Positions 43,031-51,900 of a DNA stretch of 64,000 bases are shown piece by piece. How positions within the stretch are numbered: the first letter of the stretch is position 1; the number at the start of each line of letters is the position of its first letter. Both the position numbers and the translations under genes were made by a program. A model generated the notes under the pieces. It did not search any database, was not told the origin of the DNA, and saw nothing but the letters and a program-made list of their open reading frames with translations. Source of the stretch: CBDEGR01 sp965237895 (lineage in GTDB: Bacteria > Acidobacteriota > Terriglobia > UBA7540 > JAPUME01); contig CBDEGR010000002.1 in the NCBI GenBank assembly GCA_965237895.1, positions 124,001 to 188,000 of the forward strand, in the 5' to 3' direction.

Positions 43031-43075
43031 CCCCTTACCGGGCCCAAGCCCATAACATCCTTTGGAGAAAAACTT

Positions 43076-44488
43076 ATGCTTCCCCCCATTCAAAAATCAA
43101 GGCTTGGGCGAAAACCGTGGATTGAAAAGAGAACCGGTCCCGTCGTCACTCAGATGCACTACGCGCGTCAGGGCACGGTGACCGAAGAGATGGAGTTCGT
43201 GGCCCGGCGCGAGCGCTTGGAGCCGGAACTGGTCCGCGCTGAAGTCGCCCGCGGCCGAATGATCATCCCCGCCAACATCCGCCATCCGGAACTCGAGCCG
43301 ATGGGCATCGGCGTCGCCTCGAAATGCAAGATCAACTCCAATATCGGGAACTCTTCGGTCAGCTCGAATATCGAGCAGGAACTCGAAAAGCTCGCGGTCT
43401 CGGTCAAGTACGGCGCCGATACGCTCATGGACCTCTCAACCGGCGGCGACATCCCAGCCATCCGCGGCGCCATCCTGCGCCACAGCCAAGTGCCGATCGG
43501 CACCGTACCGATCTATGAGGCCTTGTCCCGAGTCCCCCAGATGCGTGACCTGACGCCCGCATTGCTGCTTGAAGTCATCGAAGAGCAGGCCGAGCAGGGT
43601 GTCGACTATATGACCATCCACGCCGGCGTGCTGGAGCGGCATCTGCCGCTGGTCCGCAACCGCGTGACGGGCATCGTCAGCCGCGGCGGGTCGATCCTGG
43701 CGCATTGGATAGTTGAAAACCGCAAGGAGAATCCCCTCTACACGCACTTCGAGGAGATCTGCAAAATCTTTCAGAAGTACGACGTCTCGTTTTCGCTCGG
43801 CGACGGGCTGCGGCCCGGCAGCCTGGCCGACGCCAGCGACGAGGCCCAGTTCGCCGAACTCGAAACCCTGGGTGAGCTGACCCGCAAGGCCTGGGAGTAT
43901 GACGTTCAGGTGATGATCGAAGGGCCGGGCCACATCCCGATAGACCAGATCAAGCTCCAGGTAGACAAGGAAGTGGAGATTTGTCACGAGGCGCCCTTCT
44001 ACACGCTGGGGCCGCTGGTGACCGACATCGCCCCCGGCTACGACCACATCACCTCCGCCATCGGCGCGGCGATGATCGGCTGGCACGGCGCTTCCATGCT
44101 CTGCTACGTGACGCCGAAGGAGCATCTGGGCCTGCCGAACGCCGACGACGTCCGCCAGGGCATCATCGCCTATAAGATTGCGGCTCACGCGGCCGACGTG
44201 GCGCGGCACCGGCCCGGCGCGCGCGACCGCGACGACGCGCTCTCCTATGCCCGCTTCCTCTTCGACTGGAACAAGCAGTTTGAGCTCTCGCTCGACCCCG
44301 AGACGGCGCGCTCCATGCACGATGAGACTTTGGTCGACGACTCGTACAAAGAAGCGAAATTCTGCTCCATGTGCGGACCGAAATTCTGCTCGATGAACGT
44401 CACCCAGGTCATGGAAAAGGGCTTGGGGCTCGACCAGAAGCGGCGTGAGGTGCAGTTCGCCCAACTGCTTGAAAAGGTCCGGAATTAA
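43076..44488 (+). CDS. thiC: Phosphomethylpyrimidine synthase ThiC
   Basis: A radical-SAM enzyme converting aminoimidazole ribotide into the thiamine pyrimidine, 470 residues. It has NIGNSSVSSNIEQELEKL, the VDYMTIHAGV and SRGGSILAHW blocks and the C-terminal cluster motif CSMCGPKFCSM, near residue 435. There is no TPP riboswitch in the 45-base gap before it, which is unusual for thiC; control may come from an upstream operon promoter. Confidence 0.97.
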   Translation: MLPPIQKSRLGRKPWIEKRTGPVVTQMHYARQGTVTEEMEFVARRERLEPELVRAEVARGRMIIPANIRHPELEPMGIGVASKCKINSNIGNSSVSSNIEQELEKLAVSVKYGADTLMDLSTGGDIPAIRGAILRHSQVPIGTVPIYEALSRVPQMRDLTPALLLEVIEEQAEQGVDYMTIHAGVLERHLPLVRNRVTGIVSRGGSILAHWIVENRKENPLYTHFEEICKIFQKYDVSFSLGDGLRPGSLADASDEAQFAELETLGELTRKAWEYDVQVMIEGPGHIPIDQIKLQVDKEVEICHEAPFYTLGPLVTDIAPGYDHITSAIGAAMIGWHGASMLCYVTPKEHLGLPNADDVRQGIIAYKIAAHAADVARHRPGARDRDDALSYARFLFDWNKQFELSLDPETARSMHDETLVDDSYKEAKFCSMCGPKFCSMNVTQVMEKGLGLDQKRREVQFAQLLEKVRN

Positions 44489-44606
44489 CCCGACCGGTTC
44501 AATATAAGGGCCCGGCACCCTCAACCTGAATCGGCTTGACCCGGACCGGCAAAACGTAGAGAATTACGTCTTTGCTCTTTCATAGGGGGAGCATCCAGAG
44601 GCAAGA

Positions 44607-45179
44607 ATGGGTTACATCGAAAACCGATACGAAAAAAACTTTATTCTAAGCACGGTGGACTACGTCTTCAACTGGGCGCGGAAGTCGGCGCTCTGGCCGC
44701 TGACGTTCGGCCTGGCCTGCTGCGCCATAGAGATGATCGCCACCTCGACGGCACGGTTCGATATGGCGCGCTTCGGCGCGGAGGTCTTCCGCCCCAGCCC
44801 GCGGCAGGCGGACCTGATGATCGTCGCCGGCACGGTGACGCTGAAGATGGCCCCGGTCCTCAAGCGCGTCTGGGACCAGATGCCGAATCCGAAGTGGTGC
44901 ATCTCGATGGGCGCGTGTTCAAGCGTCGGCGGCCCGTTCAATACCTACGCCGTGCTGCAGGGCGTGGACCGCATCGTCCCGGTGGATGTCTACGTGGTCG
45001 GATGCCCGCCGCGTCCGGAAAACCTCTTCTACGGATTGCTGAAGCTTCAGGAAAAAATCGACACCATGACGCTGGCAAAGCGCCCCACCGATGTCCGGCT
45101 GGACGAAAAGATGCTCAAAGAGTTCAAAGAGAATATCCGCGTCGGACAGGTGGGGACGCCGAAACTGGTTCAATTTTAG
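44607..45179 (+). CDS. nuoB: NADH-quinone oxidoreductase subunit B
   Basis: The complex I subunit that holds cluster N2, 190 residues. The adjacent cysteine pair is in LACCAIEMIATSTARFD, with further ligands in SMGACSSVGGPF and VGCPPRPENL; all four positions are present. It is alone: neither nuoA upstream nor nuoC downstream is here. Either it is a second nuoB copy, or the genome has scattered complex I genes. Confidence 0.94.
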   Translation: MGYIENRYEKNFILSTVDYVFNWARKSALWPLTFGLACCAIEMIATSTARFDMARFGAEVFRPSPRQADLMIVAGTVTLKMAPVLKRVWDQMPNPKWCISMGACSSVGGPFNTYAVLQGVDRIVPVDVYVVGCPPRPENLFYGLLKLQEKIDTMTLAKRPTDVRLDEKMLKEFKENIRVGQVGTPKLVQF

Positions 45180-45527
45180 ACTTCCGCCTTCCCGCCGTTT
45201 TTTCCGATTTCAGGGCACGGAATTCCCGAAAAACTTGTAATTTTCATATCTTTTTTTAAGGACGCAGAATCATGGCCGATTACGCCACCGCCGCAAAGCT
45301 CTCCGATTGGGCGCCGGGAGCCGCCAAGAAAGTGCCGGTCGGCGGGAAGAGCATCGCCCTGTTCTAATGTCGGCGGCAACATCCAAATCGCCGTCTGACG
45401 GTTTCATTTAGAAAACATCCCATTACCGCAGGGCCGGGTTTCATATCCAACCCCTAACCGTGTAATTCCAAATTCCTTTTTGATAATTCTCTGTCATTTA
45501 TAAATTCTCTCGGTTATAAAATTTGTT
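45180..45527. other. Gap after nuoB containing a Rieske stub
   Basis: Besides the 31-codon stub at 45272-45367, the gap is AT-rich with weak promoter-like words before mutM (TTGATA at 45480, TATAAA at 45515). No RNA gene is evident. Confidence 0.4.
45272..45367 (+). pseudogene. N-terminal stub of a Rieske-type ferredoxin gene
   Basis: An ATG preceded by AAGGACG opens 31 codons reading MADYATAAKLSDWAPG...VGGKSIALF and then TAA. This matches the first strand pair of NirD-like Rieske ferredoxins, which continue with the Fe-S loops; here the gene stops before any cysteine. It is probably a truncated remnant. Confidence 0.55.
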
Positions 45528-46373
45528 ATGCCCGAATTGCCTGAAGTTGAAAGTCTGGCGGTAGAGCTTCGCCGCCGCCTGCCGGGAAGCGTGATTTCCG
45601 GCTTGGAGCAGAGCCGAATCTTCGCCGCCGGAAAATTCGGGCCGCTGCCCACCGGCCAATTAATAGGGAAAACGTTCGGTCCGGTTTCCCGAAAAGGAAA
45701 GGCATTGGCCTTAGAACTTCGGAACGGGCAGAGGGAGGAAGCGGAAGCCTTTCTTCTCTGGCGGCTCGGCATGAGCGGGCAGCTTACCCTCACCTCGTCG
45801 GACACTCCGGTCGCCCCGCACACTCACGTCCGGCTCTTTCTGGATGAGGGGCGCCGCGAACTACGCTTCCGGGACGCGCGGCGCTTCGGCAGCGTCCGCC
45901 GCCTCACGGCCGAGGAAATGAACGCGGAACTGGCCCGCATGGGGCCGGATGCGCTCGAGGTAGGAGAGCGTGAATTCATCGGCTCTCTACGTAGCCGCCG
46001 AGGCGCAATCAAAAGCTTATTAATGAACCAACGAATCGTCGCCGGGGTGGGAAACATCTACGCCGATGAGAGCCTGTTCCTTGCCCGCATCCATCCGCAG
46101 ACTGCGGCGGAGCGGATTCGCCGCGCCAAGGCTGCCGCGCTTTACCGCGCCATGCAAGACGTGTTAAAAAAGGCAGTCGGCCGCGGAGGGACCTCCTTTC
46201 GCGACTACGTCAACTCGGAAGGCAGGCCGGGCAGGTACCAGTCACGCTTAAAAGTGTACGGCCGGGCCGGCCAGCCCTGCCCCCGTTGCCGCCAAGCCGT
46301 CCGAAAGATTAATGTGGGGGGGCGCGGCACGCACTTCTGCCCCCGCTGCCAAAGGAAACCGAAAACCCGCTAA
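45528..46373 (+). CDS. mutM: Formamidopyrimidine-DNA glycosylase
   Basis: A DNA repair enzyme for oxidised purines, 281 residues. It begins MPELPEVES, with the catalytic Pro2 and Glu3. A Lys near residue 60 (SRKGKAL) and the GVGNIYADE helix-two-turn-helix are present. The C-terminal zinc finger has the CPRCRQAVRKINVGGRGTHFCPRCQ pattern, seen as CPRC at both ends. Confidence 0.96.
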   Translation: MPELPEVESLAVELRRRLPGSVISGLEQSRIFAAGKFGPLPTGQLIGKTFGPVSRKGKALALELRNGQREEAEAFLLWRLGMSGQLTLTSSDTPVAPHTHVRLFLDEGRRELRFRDARRFGSVRRLTAEEMNAELARMGPDALEVGEREFIGSLRSRRGAIKSLLMNQRIVAGVGNIYADESLFLARIHPQTAAERIRRAKAAALYRAMQDVLKKAVGRGGTSFRDYVNSEGRPGRYQSRLKVYGRAGQPCPRCRQAVRKINVGGRGTHFCPRCQRKPKTR

Positions 46374-46388
46374 AGTAAAGGAAACTCC

Positions 46389-47345
46389 GTGAGTGATGTA
46401 AGCATCGGCGTCGACCTGGGAGGCACGAACCTCCGCGTCGCCGCCATGACCCGAGAAGGAAAAATTATCGACCGGATTTCCGTACCGGCGGAAGCCGCCG
46501 AAGGTCCCGACAAGCTCTTAGAGCGGATTACCCAGACCGTTCGCCGGTCGATCGAAAAGATTGAAAAAGACGGGCTGAAGCCGGCTGGCATCGGCGTGGG
46601 CGTTCCGGGCATTATCTATATGGAGCGCGGACTGGTGAAAGACGCTCCCAACCTGCCGGGCTGGCACGACCTGGCGGTGCGCGACCGCCTACAAGAAGGC
46701 CTCAAATATCCGGTGATTCTCGAGAACGACGCCAACGCCGCCGCCTTGGGCGAGAACTGGTTGGGCCGCGGACGGGAAGTCGAGCACCTCTGCCTGCTGA
46801 CGCTCGGCACGGGCGTCGGCGGCGGGTTCGTGATGAACGAGCGTATCTGGCACGGGTTTCGCGGCATGGCGGGCGAGGCCGGGCATATCAACGTCTACCC
46901 GGACGGCGTCCCTTGCAACTGCAAGGGGAGAGGGTGTCTCGAGCAGTACGCCTCCGCCACCGCCGTCATTCGCGAAGGCGAAGAGGCGGCGCGTGTGGGC
47001 CGCTCGAAGCGATTGAAAAAGGATTTTGAAAACTCCGGCAAGCTGACGGCGAAGTTGATCGCCGATGCCGCCCATCAAGGCGACAAGACGGCTCGCGAAA
47101 TCTACCGCGACGTGGGCCGCGCCCTCGGCATCGGCCTCGGCACCATCATCAATCTCCTGGAGCTTCCTCTGTGTCTGCTGAGCGGCGGCATGGCGGCGGC
47201 GTGGGACCTGTTCGCACCCGCCATGTTCGAGCAACTCGAATCGGGCTGCTCCATCTACCGCACAGGAGGAATTCGCATCGAGCCGGCCGAGCTCGACGAT
47301 GACGCCGGCCTGTTCGGCGCGGCCTACTTGCCGTTCCAAAAATAG
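46389..47345 (+). CDS. ROK family sugar kinase, glucokinase-like
   Basis: 318 residues from a GTG start 15 bases after mutM. It has the ATP loop GVDLGGTNLRVAAM, GVGVPGII, ENDANAAALGE and the ROK zinc signature CNCKGRGCLEQYAS. The catalytic Asp is in ENDANA. It is most likely glucokinase or a related hexokinase, but ROK substrate calls from sequence are uncertain. There is no helix-turn-helix, so it is a kinase and not a repressor. Confidence 0.88.
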   Translation: MSDVSIGVDLGGTNLRVAAMTREGKIIDRISVPAEAAEGPDKLLERITQTVRRSIEKIEKDGLKPAGIGVGVPGIIYMERGLVKDAPNLPGWHDLAVRDRLQEGLKYPVILENDANAAALGENWLGRGREVEHLCLLTLGTGVGGGFVMNERIWHGFRGMAGEAGHINVYPDGVPCNCKGRGCLEQYASATAVIREGEEAARVGRSKRLKKDFENSGKLTAKLIADAAHQGDKTAREIYRDVGRALGIGLGTIINLLELPLCLLSGGMAAAWDLFAPAMFEQLESGCSIYRTGGIRIEPAELDDDAGLFGAAYLPFQK

Positions 47346-47393
47346 GCCGCCGGACCTGCTGGGACTCACCGTGGAAGTGGTCGAATCGGAAGT

Positions 47394-47413
47394 GACGGCC
47401 TGGAAAGGCCGTC
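47394..47413 (+). terminator. Hairpin after the ROK kinase gene
   Basis: GACGGCC and GGCCGTC form a perfect 7-bp stem with a TGGAAA loop, 48 bases after the stop codon. A short T-rich stretch follows but is broken by C, so it is a weak terminator candidate or RNA-end structure. Confidence 0.4.
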
Positions 47414-47502
47414 CTTCCCTCCTCTATTTTGCTTTCCTCTTTCCCCTTGGCGAAGCCCATACGAAGAGATAGAATATTTCCATTCGATTCCAAGGAGGGT
47501 CT

Positions 47503-47979
47503 ATGTTTGGCACGTCCTGGAGGGGGTATTTGCATTTCTTGCGTTTGGCGTTCTTCTTGATTTCTCTCATTACCGTGGGACGTCTTGTCCTGAGCGCCAC
47601 CGGGGTTCCTTACGAAAAAGGCACAGCGGTTTTCAGCATTGTCATCACCATGTACTACCTCAGCTTTTTGTATGGGGCGTTTGCGAGAAAACTCAAAGGA
47701 TATCGTCCCCTCCAGTCCATGATGCTCGGTGCGATCATCGGGTACGGGGCGGAAATAATCATCCTGCTTTTAACCCTTGCCTCTTACGGGTTTAACGTGG
47801 AAACCTATTTCAACCACATCACCGCCCTTAACGTCGAAGAGGCCATTCCCTTGGGGCAAGCTTTGGGAATACGGCTGGGCGGGTTGGCCGCGAACACGGG
47901 CATATGCGGAATTCTCGGCTTGTTGGGTTGGCTGGGCGGCGCTTTGGTCCCGGAGGCCGGTTCGGGAAAATCCGCGTAG
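47503..47979 (+). CDS. Membrane protein, unknown
   Basis: 158 residues with about four membrane segments: FFLISLITVGRLVLS, VITMYYLSFLYGAFA, MLGAIIGYGAEIIILLL and ICGILGLLGWLGGALV. AAGGAGGG precedes the ATG. It is the last intact gene before the decayed region. I do not recognise the family. Confidence 0.65.
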   Translation: MFGTSWRGYLHFLRLAFFLISLITVGRLVLSATGVPYEKGTAVFSIVITMYYLSFLYGAFARKLKGYRPLQSMMLGAIIGYGAEIIILLLTLASYGFNVETYFNHITALNVEEAIPLGQALGIRLGGLAANTGICGILGLLGWLGGALVPEAGSGKSA

Positions 47980-47994
47980 GTGAAAACCCAGGGT

Positions 47995-48200
47995 ATGAAA
48001 ATTCAGACGACGGTGGCCGACAGCGATCCGATTCCCCGCCGGCTCTACGGCGGCTCGTCGCCTCGCGCATGGAAAACGCGGTTGCGGTGCTGGGGAACAA
48101 GCGCATCCGCTCTATCCATCCCGACTGCGGCTTCCGGATGCTGACAAGGTCGGTGGCGGACCGCAAAATGCGCGCGAAGCCGCTGTGGTCGACGGGGTAG
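47995..48200 (+). pseudogene. Internally deleted remnant of a MetE-like methionine synthase
   Basis: The ATG at 47995 opens MKIQTTVADSDPIP, similar to the first residues of the short cobalamin-independent methionine-synthase-like family (MKIQTTVxGSYPxP). About 70 bases on, in another frame, comes RIRSIHPDCGFRML followed by SVADRKMRA, which matches the C-terminal zinc-site block of the same family. The 900 or so bases expected between them are gone. The remnant runs directly into a comM fragment. Confidence 0.6.
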
Positions 48201-48740
48201 AGGTCTACGGCGTTAAGAATTTGATCGAAGCGCTCGACTTGATCAACCAAACCCGCGACTTTTCTCCCACCAAAGTATCCGCCGGGGAGATTCTGAAAAG
48301 CACGAACCAATACGGTCTGGACTTCCAGGATGTGAAGGGGCAGGCGTACGCCAAACGCGCCGTGGAGGTGGCCACGGCCGGGGGACACAACATATTGATG
48401 ATCGGCCCGCCCGGCTCAGGCAAGACGATGCTGGCCAAACGCATCCCCACCATCCTTCCCCCGCTGACTTTCGAGGAAGCGATTCAGACCACAAAAATTC
48501 ACAGCGTGGCGGGCCAGCTCGATGCCTCTCAGGGCATGCCGGTCTCGCGCCCCTTCCGCGCGCCGCACCATACCATCTCCGACGCCGGTTTGATCGGCGG
48601 CGGGCCCGTTCCCCGCCCCGGCGAAGTCAGCTTGGCGCACAACGGCGTCTTGTTTTTGGACGAGCTGCCGGAGTTCCACCGCAGCGTGCTCGAAGTTCTA
48701 AGGCAGCCGCTCGAAGAGAGCCAAGATATTTCAGGAATAT
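48167..48740 (+). pseudogene. ComM/YifB Mg-chelatase-like ATPase, internal fragment
   Basis: The frame reads NAREAAVVDGVEVYGV, the end of the N-terminal Lon-like domain of ComM, then the AAA+ part with Walker A IGPPGSGKTMLAKR, the AGLIGGG loop and Walker B LFLDELPEFHRSVLE. Both ends are missing: it starts in the middle of the first domain and stops being ComM after RQPLEE, before the sensor and C-terminal regions. The open frame continues to 48787 only by reading into the next remnant. Intact ComM proteins have about 500 residues; some 190 are kept here. Confidence 0.85.
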
Positions 48741-49340
48741 TTCAATCCTTCCGAAGAGGACAGAATACTGGATTTGGGATCGGATGACGGCTCGCACATC
48801 GCCGGCGTGATTCCTTTTCGGAAGAATGTCTACCTGGCCGATATCTTGCAGGACGCCTTAATTCGCGGGAAGGAGCGGTTCGGTTTCCGCACAACCCTTC
48901 TCGATGAAAGCGACGTGCTTCCCTTCCCGGATGAATATTTTGACATCGTTTTCTGTTCGTCCCTGATCGAGCACGTTACGGTAGATAAGAAAGATTTAGC
49001 CCGCTTTCGGTCCCAAGCCGAATTTTCCGCAGCAGCCGAACAGAGACAACAGCGACTTGCGAGCGAGATTCGCCTCGTGGGAAAACGTTATTATGTCCAA
49101 ACTCTCAATAAATACTTCCTGATTGAGAGCCATACGTGGCTTCCGGTTTTGATTGTCTTTCTGCCCAGAATCCTCCAGATTAAAACGATCGACTTTATGA
49201 ATATCTGGTGGCCCAAAAAGACTTCTCCCGACTGGAATCTCCTGACGCAAGCAAGAATGCGGGAGCTCTTTCCCGACGGCGAGATCGTTCTGGAAAAGTC
49301 TCTGGGATTCACCAAATCGATCATGGCCATCCGGAATTAG
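48720..49340 (+). pseudogene. SAM-dependent methyltransferase, N-terminally truncated
   Basis: A class I methyltransferase frame with motif I RILDLGSDDGSHIAGV, then LPFPDEYFDIVFCSSLIEHV (motif IV region) and an intact-looking C-terminus that includes YFLIESHTWLPVL. The coding similarity begins at about 48720 (RAKIFQEYFNPSEED), within the join to comM, with no start codon or ribosome binding site of its own except a TTG at 48774 inside motif I. The enzyme is related to those that modify lipids or sugars; the substrate is unknown. Confidence 0.7.
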
Positions 49341-49511
49341 GGGAATTTGAAAATTGTGAAAATTTCGTTTGTAAGGTTCTCCTCTTCCCATGGGTCCAAT
49401 TTGAAATGTTCGGCGCCACCCCCAGGCCCAACCGTCAATTATTTCCTCAAGGGGTGTGCCGATGCGTGCCCAGGAAGTCAAGCGCGTCCGGGAAATCACC
49501 GCCGGCGACGG

Positions 49512-49515
49512 CCCT
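49512..49515. repeat. Target-site duplication CCCT of the IS3 element (left copy; right at 50776-50779)
   Basis: CCCT occurs directly outside both ends of the element. Four bases is a usual duplication length in several IS3 subgroups. Confidence 0.75.
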
Positions 49516-49581
49516 TGACCTGACCCCCTCAAACCGGTCCAGTTCTAATGTTAGAGTTGGACCTGGAATAGGGAGGTCAGG

Positions 49582-49860
49582 ATGGTCAAGAGGAAGCATT
49601 CGATCGAACAGATTATCGGTAAACTTCGAGAGACCGAAGTGGAACTTGCCCAGGGTCGCAGCGTAGCCGAGGTGTGCCGGTCGTTGGGGGTGACCGAGCA
49701 GACCTATTACCGCTGGCGAAAGGAGTACGGCGGTCTAAAGATGGATCAGGCCAAGCGGTTGAAGGTCCTCGAGCAGGAGAACACTCGCTTGAGGAGGGCG
49801 GTTGCAGACCTGACCTTGGACAAGCAGATTCTGCAGGAGGTCACAAGGGGAAACGGCTAA
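49582..49860 (+). CDS. IS3-family transposase OrfA
   Basis: 92 residues: a helix-turn-helix (IEQIIGKLRETEVELAQGRS, with VCRSLGVTEQTYYRWRKEYG) and a leucine-zipper helix (LEQENTRLRRAVADLTLDK). It would bind the ends and, by -1 frameshifting near the GGGGAAAC at 49847-49854, feed into OrfB. Confidence 0.92.
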   Translation: MVKRKHSIEQIIGKLRETEVELAQGRSVAEVCRSLGVTEQTYYRWRKEYGGLKMDQAKRLKVLEQENTRLRRAVADLTLDKQILQEVTRGNG

Positions 49861-50741
49861 GCCCGGCGCGTCGCCGGCAGTGGGCGGCGCATATCTGTAA
49901 GGCGTTGGGTGTCTCGGAACGCCGGGCTTGTCGAGTGCTCAGCCAACCCCGGTCCACCCAGCGCCATCGATGCATCGCTGCTCCCGACGAGGATGCCCTG
50001 ACGAGGGCCATCGTCACCCTGGCCGGTCGGTTTGGTCGCTATGGCTATCGTCGGGTCACGGCCTTGCTGCGGCGAGCCGGCTGGAGGGTCAACCATAAGA
50101 GAGTGGAGCGCATCTGGAGGCGGGAGGGGTTGAGAGTGCCGCAGAAACAGCCGAAGCGTGGACGCCTTTAGCTCAACGACGGATCGTACGTTCGTCTGCG
50201 CCCCTGCAGTCCGAACCACGTCTGGGCTTACGACTTCGTCCAAGCCCGCACTCACGACGGGAGGGCTTTCCGGTTGTTGACGGTCATCGATGAGTACACT
50301 CGGGAATGTCTGGCTATCCAGGTGGCCCGCCAGATTCGATCCGACGATGTCGTGCAGCTACTGGCCGATCTGTTCGTTCTCCGAGGTCCGCCCGAGCACC
50401 TTCGCTCGGATAATGGCCCGGAGTTCTGCGCCCAAGCTCTACGAGAGTGGCTGGGGCGAATCGGAGTGAAGACGCTCTACATCCAACCCGGGAGTCCCTG
50501 GGAGAACGGCTACAACGAGAGCTTTAATGGGAAGCTCCGAGACGAGTTGCTCGACCGGGAGATCTTCTACACCTTGCAGGAAGCGAAGGTGTTAATCGAG
50601 CAGTGGAGGCGACACTACAACAGGGTTCGACCTCACAGTGCTCTTGGTTATCGTCCACCGGCACCGGAGGCCATGGAAATCCCGCCGCTGCTCGGGAGGC
50701 AGCTGCCTCCCGACCTAGGGACAGAATTACCGCTGAACTAA
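49842..50741 (+). pseudogene. IS3-family transposase OrfB, interrupted by amber codon
   Basis: The integrase-type DDE protein reads SPARRRQWAAHICKALGVS and HTH_21 (RYGYRRVTALLRRAGW) and then stops at TAG, 50169-50171. Relatives have Trp here (RLWLNDGS). The same frame then continues through the full catalytic core: WAYDFV (Asp), LRSDNGPEF (Asp) and WENGYNESFNGKLRDELL (Glu). One G-to-A change therefore separates it from an intact gene. Confidence 0.88.
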
Positions 50742-50775
50742 CATACGAGTTGGTACAATCACTGGGGGCAGGTCA

Positions 50776-50860
50776 CCCTCATCCCGGTGCTGCCGGATAC
50801 GAACAGCTCGCATCTCTGGTCTCGAAATGGAACGCGTGGAAAGCTTGGTTTCCTTTGTGA
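50776..50860 (+). pseudogene. C-terminal end of a possible SGNH-type hydrolase, cut by the IS3 element
   Basis: Removing the IS and one CCCT copy joins 49459-49515 in frame to this piece, giving VREITAGDGPHPGAAGYEQLA and a stop at 50858. The DGPHP..AGYE pattern is like block V (DxxH) of GDSL/SGNH hydrolases. The rest of such a gene is not found upstream, so this was already a remnant before the IS arrived, or the resemblance is accidental. Confidence 0.35.
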
Positions 50861-50940
50861 TAGGATTATCTTTATAGGCAGATAAGACCCAACGATTCGG
50901 GAACCCTGAGGCTTTCATCAGGCCCTTTCCGAGGAGAGGA

Positions 50941-51900
50941 ATGCCCCCTTTGCGTCCGGCAAAAAGGCACGGCTGTGGCGGCGAGTTTTCGTCAGGAAGC
51001 GCTGCCCGCCGTGGAATCCCGGCCCTTTTGTGCGCCCTCCTGCTTCCCCTCTGTGCCGTGGCAGGGTCGCGGACCACCGCCCGCGTGGCCGACGGCGTCT
51101 ATTGCGTGGGACGGGGCAATTGGGGCGGATTGAAACCGTTCAGCGCCGCGCCGGATTCGAACGTCTATCTCATCTCCGGCATCGACGAGCTGGCCCTGAT
51201 CGACACCGGCACGGGGTTGGGCGTCGAGAAAATTCTGGAGAATATATGGAAGCTGGGGTTCGAGAGGTCGAAGCTGAAAAAGATCCTCCTTACCAGCGCT
51301 CATTTCGACCATTCCGGCGGCGTGAATGCCCTGCGTCGCCTGCTTCCCGACGTTGAGATTTATGCGGGCGCGCCAGAGGCGAAGCCGCTCGGCGGACCCA
51401 ACGCCTCCTACCTAGCCTATTCTCTCCTGCCCCCCATGCCCCCGCTCCAGGCGGTTCAGGTTACCCATCCGCTCCAGGACGGCGATCAGATTCAGGTGGG
51501 CCGGGTCCGCCTGACCGCCCACCTTGTTCCCGGACACACGCCGGGGGCCATCGTTTATCTTGCTGAGGTGGCCGGACAGAAGATTCTATTTACCGGAGAT
51601 ACGGCGATCGGCGATCAGCCGCTGGGAAAAGGAATCGTGGGAATGCTGGACGCCCATTGGAAATCAAACGTGGCGGATCTGGACGCGGGATTGCGCCGGT
51701 TGGTCCATTTGAATGCAGAGATGATGTTGCCGGGCCACGGCCGTTGGTTCAAAGGGCGGCGACGGGTGCAGGAGAACCTGCAACATTGCCGCTGGCGGTT
51801 GAACTACCTGCTGCGCATTCCGGATTTGGAAACGTTGTTGAGGGTCGGCGAAGCTCCCGATCCGTTCGAGAACAGCGCCCGCGTGGGGCATTCCCAGTAA
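50941..51900 (+). CDS. Exported metallo-beta-lactamase-fold hydrolase, first zinc His replaced by Ser
   Basis: 319 residues. A hydrophobic segment (ALLCALLLPLCAVAG) near residue 30 acts as a signal. The MBL fold follows: ALIDTGTG, then LLTSAHFDHSGG where HxHxDH is expected (the first His is Ser), HLVPGHTPGA, LFTGDTAI and LPGHGRWF. The other zinc ligands are in place. A changed first ligand is tolerated in some class B3-like enzymes, so it could be a one-zinc or altered-site enzyme. GAGGAGAGG precedes the ATG. It is the only intact gene in the decayed region. The substrate is unknown, and antibiotic resistance should not be assumed. Confidence 0.82.
   Translation: MPPLRPAKRHGCGGEFSSGSAARRGIPALLCALLLPLCAVAGSRTTARVADGVYCVGRGNWGGLKPFSAAPDSNVYLISGIDELALIDTGTGLGVEKILENIWKLGFERSKLKKILLTSAHFDHSGGVNALRRLLPDVEIYAGAPEAKPLGGPNASYLAYSLLPPMPPLQAVQVTHPLQDGDQIQVGRVRLTAHLVPGHTPGAIVYLAEVAGQKILFTGDTAIGDQPLGKGIVGMLDAHWKSNVADLDAGLRRLVHLNAEMMLPGHGRWFKGRRRVQENLQHCRWRLNYLLRIPDLETLLRVGEAPDPFENSARVGHSQ

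Larger units (their letters stand above)
49516..50775 (+). mobile_element. IS3-family insertion sequence (1,260 bp)
   Basis: The left end starts TGACCTGACCCCC and the complement of the right end starts TGACCTGCCCCC, with ATGTTAG repeated further in at both ends. CCCT is duplicated outside. Inside are orfA and an orfB in the -1 frame, as usual for IS3. orfB has an amber codon at 50169-50171, so the copy is probably immobile by itself. Confidence 0.9.
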
